Shown here: positions 7,164 through 12,410 of the stretch, piece by piece
Layout: every line of letters starts with the position of its first letter
Position numbering within the stretch: position 1 is the first letter of the stretch
Assembly: GCA_964503615.1 (NCBI GenBank)
Contig: CAZDBA010000144.1
Span: 1-12,410, forward strand
DNA: 12,410 bases
DNA from: CAZDBA01 sp964503615
GTDB taxonomy: Bacteria; Planctomycetota; Planctomycetia; Pirellulales; Pirellulaceae
Direction of reading: 5' to 3'
Position numbers and translations under genes: made by a program
Notes under the pieces: model-generated
What the model saw: the letters and a program-made list of their open reading frames with translations, nothing else
What the model was told of the DNA's origin: nothing
The model's database searches: none

Positions 7164-7186
7164 TTTGAGACCGGAAAAGTTCATTC

Positions 7187-8440
7187 ATGATTGCGAATAG
7201 AAGCTACGACTGTGTTGTTATTGGTGGCGGACCAGGTGGTTGTACAACGGCCGCTCTGGTTGCCGAGCAAGGTTTTTCTACTTTGCTGATCGAGCGTGAC
7301 AAGATGCCACGTTTCCATGTCGGCGAGTCGCTTATGCCTGAGTCCTATTGGGTGCTGGAACGGTTAGGCATCGTCCACGAGATGGATCGAATTGGCTTCA
7401 CCAAAAAGAACGGCGTCCAGTTCGTCAGTAGTAGTGACAAAGAAACGATGCCGTTTATCTTCCGCGAGCACGATGATCGAGAGTCCAGTGACAGTTGGCA
7501 CGTCAAGCGGCAGGACTTTGATCAACTGTTGTGGGAGACGGCATTCAACCGTGGCGCCACGACGGTCGATGAGATGCGCGTGCTGGACATTGATATTCGC
7601 AAAAAGTCTCCACACAAAATTACGATCAAAGGTACCGATGGCAAAGAACAGGAGATCGTGGCGAAAGTTGTGGTCGACGCTTCGGGACAGTCGGCGATGA
7701 TTGCCAATCGTTTGGGAATCAAAGAGTATTACGACGATCTCAAAAAGGCAGCGATCTGGGGATACTTCGAAGGCGCCGTTCGTGCAGGTGGTGGTAAGCC
7801 TGAGGTGACCTGCATCCTTCACACTCAATCCAAAGAGGCTTGGTTCTGGTATATTCCGTTGGGCGATGGAACTGTCAGCGTGGGACTGGTCGGAGATAAC
7901 GACTTTGTGCTCAAGCGACAAGGTCCTCCCGAAAAAGCGTTTGCCGAAGAGATCGCAAACTGTCCCGGTATCGCACGTCGATTGCAGGATGCGACTCAGA
8001 TCGGAAAATTCAACGTGGCCAAAGAGTTTTCTTATTGCACGTCACAGCAGACAGGCCCGGGTTGGGTACTTGTCGGTGATGCGGGTGGATTCATTGATCC
8101 GATTTATTCCAGCGGCGTTTACCTGGCGCTCAAGTCTGGGGTGTTGGCAGGCGAGGCAATCGCGGACAGCTTGCATCGCAACGATCTTTCCGCCGAGTCG
8201 CTGGGCAAGTGGACGACCGGTTACGAAGAAGGCGTGTCGTTCATTCGCAAGTTGGTGCGAGCTTTTTACACGAACGAATTCAGCTTTGGTGCATTCATCA
8301 AAGCGCATCCGCAACACGCCAGCAATTTGACCGATCTTCTGATCGGCCGCGTTTTTGAAGGCAAGCCGGGAGCGATCTTTAAAGATATGGATCCTTGGAT
8401 CGAAAAGATCAAAGCGGGCGAACAACCCCAGCCTGTCTAG
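7187..8440 (+). CDS. FAD-dependent halogenase-like oxidoreductase (flavin monooxygenase fold)
   Basis: A 417-residue single-component FAD enzyme of the PHBH/geranylgeranyl reductase/halogenase superfamily, probably cytoplasmic. The N-terminal dinucleotide-binding motif is VIGGGPGGCTTA (11-22), with the acidic ribose ligand E36 after the second strand (LLIERD). PRFHVGESLMPE (41-52) is the conserved flavin-site segment of phenol/pyrrole-type halogenases. AWFWYIP (218-224) contains the halogenase WxWxIP motif, and GDAGGFIDPIYSSG (297-310) contains both the second FAD motif and FxxPxxSxG. K73/K74 in GFTKKNG occupy the region where halogenases carry the lysine that forms the haloamine. A halogenase, rather than an ordinary hydroxylase or reductase, is therefore plausible, but many planctomycete relatives have no known substrate. 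The length is close to the family's catalytic core, without the long C-terminal extension of some members. GGAAAAG about 10 nt before the ATG is a weak ribosome binding site. No biosynthetic cluster or flavin reductase is visible nearby, and the gene stands alone on this strand. Confidence 0.85.
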   Translation: MIANRSYDCVVIGGGPGGCTTAALVAEQGFSTLLIERDKMPRFHVGESLMPESYWVLERLGIVHEMDRIGFTKKNGVQFVSSSDKETMPFIFREHDDRESSDSWHVKRQDFDQLLWETAFNRGATTVDEMRVLDIDIRKKSPHKITIKGTDGKEQEIVAKVVVDASGQSAMIANRLGIKEYYDDLKKAAIWGYFEGAVRAGGGKPEVTCILHTQSKEAWFWYIPLGDGTVSVGLVGDNDFVLKRQGPPEKAFAEEIANCPGIARRLQDATQIGKFNVAKEFSYCTSQQTGPGWVLVGDAGGFIDPIYSSGVYLALKSGVLAGEAIADSLHRNDLSAESLGKWTTGYEEGVSFIRKLVRAFYTNEFSFGAFIKAHPQHASNLTDLLIGRVFEGKPGAIFKDMDPWIEKIKAGEQPQPV

Positions 8441-8454
8441 TTATTAAATAGAAC

Positions 8455-9384
8455 CTATCTTCCGATCAATCTGCCCAGTCGCTCGTGAAGCATCAGCCCA
8501 GTGACCTTTAGGTTGTGTCCAGACGGGATAACGATGTTTGGATTGGGGACGTAGGGTTGAGTCAAAAAGTTCGCGGGTACTGGTTCGGCGTGGATTTCGT
8601 TTGCTTCGGCCAACGCCATTGCGCGGGGTAGATGCCAAGCAGAAGTCAAAATCCCGACCCGCCAGTTTTTCGACTCAGGTTCGCTGCTCAGCCATTTACT
8701 GATCTGCTCCATCTCTTCGGAAGTGTTGTCACCGCCCAACATCCTCAAGTTCTTTTCGGGAATCGAAAGGGCTTTTAGGATCTCCGTTGCTTCTTCGTGT
8801 GGATGGCGGTCCGTTTCATCGACTCGAAACTCTTGCCGACCGGTGGCGACGATCATCTTTGTCTGTCCTGCGTGGAACATTCGAGCGGCAACCATCACTC
8901 GATCACCGCCAGATCCGAGCTGTGCCGATCCGTTAGGAGTCATATTGGTTCCACCGCCAAGCACGATCGTGACATCATACGGCTCGCCGGTGTACGGACT
9001 TGTGTCGAGGTAATCCCGTTCCAAGCTCGATGCAAGATAGCCCGTGACGATCGCGTTCCCGCCGATCGTCAATACTGTCCAGCACGTGAACGCGGCAACG
9101 GCGGTCCAACCATTACGATAAACCAAACTGAAATAAGTCAGCAGCGCGAGCAGAATCCAAGTCATCCCGACAGGAGTCACTAGTGCTTTCGCCGTTTTCT
9201 CGATCATCGAGTAACCCGATGTCGCACCGACAATGACAAAAAAGACGACGCTTAAAGTGGCCAGGATTCCAAAGTGCATCCAAAGTTGCGGCTTGGCTCG
9301 TTTGTTGTACTCGGGATCTCGTTGCGTGTAATACTCGTCGTATTCGTCTTCCCAGTCTTTATTTTTTTTACCGCCAAATATCAT
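8455..9384 (-). CDS. Membrane-anchored YdcF/DUF218 family protein
   Basis: A 309-residue protein. A charged, Tyr/Asp-rich N-terminal tail (1-32) is followed by three hydrophobic helices (about 36-57, 68-88 and 93-117) and then a DUF218 domain (about 136-305). Family signatures are visible: the strand VTIVLGGG (138-145), GGDRVMVAARMFHAG (159-173), the strand MIVATG (177-182), GGDNTSEEMEQI (217-228), and ILTSAWHLPRAMALAE (245-260), which carries the conserved S-x-x-H/R region. Members include E. coli YdcF, SanA and ElyC, which are linked to envelope integrity; the biochemical activity is unsettled. The domain probably faces the periplasm, as in ElyC (inference). The gene converges with the halogenase-like gene, leaving only 14 nt between stop codons, so read-through or antisense overlap is likely. 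Its 5' end faces the mtn genes across 236 nt. Confidence 0.9.
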   Translation of the reverse strand: MIFGGKKNKDWEDEYDEYYTQRDPEYNKRAKPQLWMHFGILATLSVVFFVIVGATSGYSMIEKTAKALVTPVGMTWILLALLTYFSLVYRNGWTAVAAFTCWTVLTIGGNAIVTGYLASSLERDYLDTSPYTGEPYDVTIVLGGGTNMTPNGSAQLGSGGDRVMVAARMFHAGQTKMIVATGRQEFRVDETDRHPHEEATEILKALSIPEKNLRMLGGDNTSEEMEQISKWLSSEPESKNWRVGILTSAWHLPRAMALAEANEIHAEPVPANFLTQPYVPNPNIVIPSGHNLKVTGLMLHERLGRLIGR

Positions 9385-9542
9385 CTTGCAGGCTTTACTG
9401 AATCTAAGGTTTGTTCATTCGGATTGTATCAACTCTCTAAACGCACTGATATAGATTCAAAGCAAAGGGGGTGTCCCACTAAACTTTTCCATCCGACTCG
9501 ATTAGATTGTTAGGGTGCGGCTATTGGTAAATGACCATGCAT

Positions 9543-9563
9543 TGTGAGGCATTGCCCCTCACA
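9543..9563. promoter_or_regulatory. Operator-like palindrome upstream of mtnB
   Basis: TGTGAGG (9543-9549) and CCTCACA (9557-9563) form a perfect 7-bp dyad around a 7-nt centre. It lies 57 nt before the mtnB start, in the intergenic region shared with the divergently transcribed YdcF gene. The size (21 bp) fits a dimeric helix-turn-helix repressor site, and it could equally form an RNA hairpin in the mtnB leader. The regulator is unknown. No SAM riboswitch pattern was recognised in this intergenic region. An extended -10-like TGATATAGA (9447-9455) lies about 90 nt upstream, but its -35 is poor. Confidence 0.4.
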
Positions 9564-9620
9564 TTGGCTTATGGCGTTTCACAAAGTCGCCTCATCGAAA
9601 CCATTGATATCGAGTAAGAC

Positions 9621-10307
9621 ATGCCAGAGAACTTGCCAACCAACCCACTTGCGAAATTGCCAGAGGACCATCCTTGCGCCGGACGCGAGGCTGAAATTGA
9701 TGCTTTGCGAGAATGTGGCCAGTTGTTTCATCAGCGCGGGTGGTCAGTCGGAACTAGCAGTAACTACAGCGCAGTGCTGGGAACTGATCCGCTGGACATC
9801 ATCGTAACAGCCAGCGGCAAAGACAAAGGTCGTTTGGACCGTACCGATTTTGTGCGAGTGGGACCCGGCGGGGTACCGAGCTCTGACGGTCAGCCGAAAT
9901 CGTCAGCCGAAACGATGCTGCATGTGGTGTTAGCCGAAGCAGGTGAGGTTGGTTGTATTTTGCACACTCACAGCATCTGGGGGACTTTGCTGTCCGACTA
10001 TTTCTATCCCAACGGTGGATTTGCGATCGAAGGATACGAGATGCTCAAGGGCTTAGAGGGGATCAAGACGCACGAGCGCCGGCAGTGGGTTCCAATTTTC
10101 GAGAATACCCAAGACATCCCAACTCTGGCCGAAGACGTAAAACGCAAGTTAAGTGATGCCAGTAATCCGCTGACTCATGGGTTCTTGATCCGACGTCACG
10201 GCCTTTATACGTGGGGCAAAGACGTCTTTGCTGCTCGCCGACATATTGAAATCTTCGAATTCCTGTTCGAAGTCGTCGCGCGAAAAATAATGTTGCCGAC
10301 AAAATAG
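9621..10307 (+). CDS. mtnB: Methylthioribulose-1-phosphate dehydratase
   Basis: A 228-residue class II aldolase-fold enzyme of the methionine salvage pathway. It dehydrates 5-methylthioribulose-1-phosphate to 2,3-diketo-5-methylthiopentyl-1-phosphate in the cytoplasm. Visible marks are the substrate-binding stretch WSVGTSSNYSAVLG (41-54), ITVTASGKDKG-like IVTASGKDKGRL (61-72), SSAETMLH (94-101), zinc ligands H115 and H117 in ILHTHS, the GYEMLKGLEG motif with candidate catalytic E140 (138-147), and the third zinc ligand H193 in RRHGLYTWGKD. The length is normal for bacterial MtnB. The ATG at 9621 is the only start that gives this family N-terminus; GAG about 9 nt upstream is a weak ribosome binding site. 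It is first in a co-oriented trio with mtnD and mtnC. The upstream enzymes (MtnA, and MtnK or MtnP) are not in the window. Confidence 0.96.
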   Translation: MPENLPTNPLAKLPEDHPCAGREAEIDALRECGQLFHQRGWSVGTSSNYSAVLGTDPLDIIVTASGKDKGRLDRTDFVRVGPGGVPSSDGQPKSSAETMLHVVLAEAGEVGCILHTHSIWGTLLSDYFYPNGGFAIEGYEMLKGLEGIKTHERRQWVPIFENTQDIPTLAEDVKRKLSDASNPLTHGFLIRRHGLYTWGKDVFAARRHIEIFEFLFEVVARKIMLPTK

Positions 10308-10441
10308 CCCTGCCGATTTTCGACTGACAAAGTTAGAATTGGTGAGCAAGTTGTGGTCGATGGACCATGTTTGCCGAAGCGACGAAACTGAAACGTCGAA
10401 AAACCCCTACATCAATTCCAGAAAACCATTGGAGCGTAAGA

Positions 10442-11038
10442 ATGGCTCGAATCAGTGTCCCCGATCAGAACCGGGAAATCAGCGACGTTAACGAGATGAG
10501 TGACTTTCTCAAGCCATTCGGAATCTGGTACGAAAAGTGGGACGTCGAAGGTCGTATTGGCGCCGATGCAACCAACGAAGAAATCCTGGACGCTTACAAA
10601 CCAGAAATCGAACGTCTTAAATCCCAATGTGGATTCGTTACCGCCGACGTCATCAACGTGACACCAGAAACTCCGGGGCTGGACGAGATGTTGGCGAAGT
10701 TCGACAAAGAACACACGCACAGCGAAGACGAAGTTCGCTTTACGGTCAAAGGGAGCGGTGTGTTTCATATTCACCCCGAGAATGGACCTGTGTTCTCGAT
10801 CACGGTTGAAAGCGGTGACCTCGTTAATGTGCCGCAAGGGACGAAGCATTGGTTCAATCTTTGTGACACCAAAACCATTCGCTGTATTCGATTGTTCGAA
10901 GACGTTTCAGGCTGGACGCCCGAATACATCGAAGAAGGTCAGCACGTCAATTACGCTCCCCTTTGCATGGGCCCCAGTTATGTGCAAGGCGATGGTAACG
11001 ACGGCTTGGAAGGTATCGATCCTGCGGTCAAGTTATAA
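10442..11038 (+). CDS. mtnD: Acireductone dioxygenase
   Basis: A 198-residue cupin enzyme that oxidises acireductone (1,2-dihydroxy-3-keto-5-methylthiopentene). With Fe2+ it yields 2-keto-4-methylthiobutyrate and formate, the methionine-forming branch; with Ni2+ it yields methylthiopropionate, formate and CO. The metal ligands are all present: H91, H93 and E97 in EHTHSEDEVRF, and H136 in PQGTKHWFNL. VKGSGVFHIHPE (102-113) is the typical cupin turn. The metal used cannot be told from sequence. An in-frame ATG exists at 10367, but the start at 10442 is preferred because GGAG (10431-10434) lies 7 nt before it, the protein then has the usual family length, and the extra 25 residues would be basic and unlike the family. 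It follows mtnB by 134 nt and precedes mtnC by 62 nt, so the three are probably one transcript, though the gaps leave room for internal promoters. Confidence 0.95.
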   Translation: MARISVPDQNREISDVNEMSDFLKPFGIWYEKWDVEGRIGADATNEEILDAYKPEIERLKSQCGFVTADVINVTPETPGLDEMLAKFDKEHTHSEDEVRFTVKGSGVFHIHPENGPVFSITVESGDLVNVPQGTKHWFNLCDTKTIRCIRLFEDVSGWTPEYIEEGQHVNYAPLCMGPSYVQGDGNDGLEGIDPAVKL

Positions 11039-11100
11039 AGCTGCCTGAGAGATTGAGCTCGCTCTATTGACTCCACTGTTTAGCAAAACTAGAGACCTAT

Positions 11101-11835
11101 ATGCCCTCTTTTAATGTTCGTTGTGTTCTGCTGGACATCGAAGGAACGACATCTTCGATTAGCTTTGTTTACGATAAAATGTTCCCATACGTTCGCGAGA
11201 ATTTAAGTTCGTTTTTGGACGCGAACTTCAGCGACGAGTCGGTGCAAAACTGCTTGCCGATGCTGGCCGCCGATTTGGAAAAGAGCTCCTTGGAGCAGTG
11301 GATTGATCCTGCGTTATCCAGTGAAGAGCAAAAAGGCTTGGTTGCCGCTGGTGTGATTCAATTGATGGACGCCGATGTAAAAGCGACTGGGCTCAAGCAA
11401 TTGCAGGGTCTGATTTGGAAAGACGGATTCTACTCAGGGCAGTTGGTCGCTCATCTGTTTGAGGATGTCGCGCCAGCGATTGAGCGTTGGACATCAGCTG
11501 GTGTGGAAGTTCGCATCTATTCTTCGGGCAGTATCGCCGCGCAAAAGCTGTTCTTTGGGTACAGCGTTGCAGGTGATTTGCTTTCAAAACTTAGTGGCCA
11601 TTACGACACGACCACCGGCGGCAAAAAAGAGTCCGGCAGTTATCAAGCGATCGCAAGTGACTGCGATATGCCTGTCGAGAGTTTCCTGTTTGTCAGCGAT
11701 GTGGTTGAAGAACTGGCCGCTGCCGACGCGGCCGGGATGAAAACTTGCTTAAGCATGCGAGAAGGGAATAAAGACCAAGGCAAAAACGATTTCGAGAAAA
11801 TCACAACGTTTGCTGATATTGAAATCGAACAGTAA
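11101..11835 (+). CDS. mtnC: Enolase-phosphatase E1 (acireductone synthase)
   Basis: A 244-residue HAD-superfamily enzyme. It enolises 2,3-diketo-5-methylthiopentyl-1-phosphate and then removes the phosphate, giving acireductone for MtnD. HAD motif I is LLDIEGTTSSISFV (10-23), with nucleophile D12 and E14, the DxEGT form specific to MtnC. Motif II is IYSSGS (139-144), motif III is the Lys in GGKKESGSY (K175 or K176), and motif IV is FLFVSDVVEELAAA (195-208), with S199/D200 and E203. The alpha-helical cap between motifs I and II (about 25-125) has the normal size. GAG about 6 nt before the ATG is a weak ribosome binding site. Gene order here is B-D-C, while reaction order is B-C-D. It is the last gene of the mtn group and converges with the nucleotidyltransferase gene. 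Confidence 0.95.
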   Translation: MPSFNVRCVLLDIEGTTSSISFVYDKMFPYVRENLSSFLDANFSDESVQNCLPMLAADLEKSSLEQWIDPALSSEEQKGLVAAGVIQLMDADVKATGLKQLQGLIWKDGFYSGQLVAHLFEDVAPAIERWTSAGVEVRIYSSGSIAAQKLFFGYSVAGDLLSKLSGHYDTTTGGKKESGSYQAIASDCDMPVESFLFVSDVVEELAAADAAGMKTCLSMREGNKDQGKNDFEKITTFADIEIEQ

Positions 11836-11852
11836 GAACGTTGTTTTACCCG

Positions 11853-11875
11853 TCGCCACTATTTCGGCGAATCGT
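11853..11875 (+). terminator. Weak candidate terminator between the convergent mtnC and nucleotidyltransferase genes
   Basis: TCGCC (11853-11857) pairs with GGCGA (11866-11870) around an 8-nt loop, followed by ATCGTTTTCT on the + strand. It begins 17 nt after the mtnC stop and overlaps the last codons of the minus-strand gene. On the other strand the hairpin is followed by GGGTAAAAC, so no T-tract serves that gene. A 5-bp stem is marginal. Confidence 0.3.
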
Positions 11876-12410
11876 TTTCTAGCGTCTGACGAAACAACTC
11901 GTTAAGCACATTCAGATTAGCGCGAGAACCGGGTTCCTGGTTGTGCTGCCCGTGGCGCTCTATTTCCGAATCGATAAACGAGTGAATCAGTTCGAGCCGA
12001 GGCCCTTCATCAGTTTCTTTTCCCGCACGTTTTTCAATCAAAAGTTCCTCTATTTCGTTGAGAAGCTTCGGATCTGAAATGGTTCCCGTTACAAGCTTTT
12101 GAAATTCGGTAGGAACGACTCCCTTTTTGTTTTCGAGCCACGCTAACGCGAGCAACGGCCTTAGTGCGTAAAAGTACTTTTTTCGTCGAACCATTTCCCC
12201 AGTAAGATAAGCGCGATAAGTCTTGTCCGCCATTCTCAGATAATGGTAATGGGCCGCGATCGGATTGTACGAATCGCCAGCCAACTCTCGCAGTCGGTTT
12301 GCAAACTCGCCGTGCTGTATGTAAACGATTGGAGAAATCAGCCATTCGTGGAGAGGAGGATTCGATTTGTGAAACAGGTGTAGTGTTTTGCGAATGTCCC
12401 AGCCACTGAT
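11859..12410 (-). CDS. Predicted nucleotidyltransferase, COG3541/YcgL-type (C-terminal part; 5' end outside the window)
   Basis: The visible part is 183 residues and is open up to the window edge at 12410, so the gene is truncated only by the window. A TTG start at 12284 should not be used, because the frame continues upstream with conserved family sequence (GWDIRKTLHLFHKSNPPLHE, then WLISPIVY). Typical features are the GWD-x-RK helix, SNP-x-LxEWL, the ANRLRELA segment, HYHYLRMADKTYRAYL, and VRRKKYFYALRPLLALAWLE. These are the conserved helical C-terminal region of the Pol beta-like nucleotidyltransferase family PF10127 (COG3541), some members of which are tied to RNA repair. The catalytic GS/DxD part would lie outside the window, so activity cannot be judged. 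The acidic end (about 130-183) is variable. It converges with mtnC, with 23 nt between stops. The family call is from memory of these motifs. Confidence 0.8.
   Translation of the reverse strand: MSGWDIRKTLHLFHKSNPPLHEWLISPIVYIQHGEFANRLRELAGDSYNPIAAHYHYLRMADKTYRAYLTGEMVRRKKYFYALRPLLALAWLENKKGVVPTEFQKLVTGTISDPKLLNEIEELLIEKRAGKETDEGPRLELIHSFIDSEIERHGQHNQEPGSRANLNVLNELFRQTLENDSPK

Larger units (their letters stand above)
6607..7186. other. 580-nt gene-free region between the kinase and the halogenase-like gene
   Basis: No convincing coding region was found on either strand. The longest plus-strand ORF noticed (6741-6884, 47 codons) has no ribosome binding site or recognisable similarity, and its frame is altered by a 17-bp tandem duplication, so it is not called. 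The region holds that duplication (6823-6856), a 10-bp palindrome TTCACGTGAA (6791-6800, expected by chance in a region this long), a 9-bp long-range inverted repeat (7100-7163) and runs of T. Just after the kinase stop, GCCC and GGGC (about 6613-6625) could form a weak 4-bp hairpin with no T-tract. No clear sigma-70-like promoter could be assigned. It presumably contains the kinase operon terminator and the leader of the downstream gene. Confidence 0.6.

Noticed and set aside
7364..7921. 185-codon minus-strand ORF inside the halogenase-like gene
   Set aside because: It is fully antisense to a gene with clear FAD and halogenase motifs, and no family was recognised.
9424..9455. Promoter for mtnB from TTGTAT (9424) and TGATATAGA (9447)
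   Set aside because: The spacing between boxes is 20 nt, the -35 is poor, and planctomycete promoter consensus is not well enough known to me to call it.
10367..10441. 25-residue N-terminal extension of acireductone dioxygenase
   Set aside because: The ATG at 10442 has GGAG at the right spacing and gives the normal family length. The extension is basic and has no family counterpart.

Overview
The window looks like planctomycete chromosome, probably from the Pirellulaceae/Rhodopirellula side of the phylum. This is inferred from gene content, not from a marker gene. The pointers are a transmembrane Ser/Thr kinase with a DWG (not DFG) motif and a long TPR tail, a sigma factor linked to that kinase, a secreted protein with the degenerate HEAT-like signature common in planctomycetes, and mostly weak or absent Shine-Dalgarno sequences at roughly balanced GC. 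No rRNA, tRNA, CRISPR array, transposase or phage gene was seen.

Left part (1-6606, all +): a secreted hypothetical protein with a HEAT-like C-terminus, then a hairpin-bearing spacer, then a signalling cluster. The cluster holds an ordinary ECF sigma factor, a small overlapping ORF with the strongest ribosome binding site in the window, a 356-residue composite protein, and, 6 nt later, a 1097-residue transmembrane Ser/Thr kinase with TPRs. The composite protein appears to join an anti-sigma-like start, a module normally found at the N-terminus of planctomycete kinases, and a degenerate ECF sigma fold with no basic residue in its helix-turn-helix. This arrangement is the most unusual thing in the window. 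A plausible reading is a kinase-controlled partner-switching system in which the composite protein acts as a sigma mimic or adaptor.

Middle (6607-9384): a 580-nt gene-free stretch with a 17-bp perfect tandem duplication and a long-range inverted repeat. It is followed by an FAD-dependent halogenase-like oxidoreductase (+) and, convergent with it, a membrane-anchored YdcF/DUF218 protein (-).

Right part (9385-12410): a short intergenic region carrying a 21-bp operator-like palindrome, then three genes of the methionine salvage pathway, mtnB, mtnD and mtnC (+). Together they convert methylthioribulose-1-phosphate to 2-keto-4-methylthiobutyrate, the direct precursor of methionine. Convergent with mtnC is the C-terminal part of a COG3541/YcgL-type predicted nucleotidyltransferase (-), cut by the window edge.
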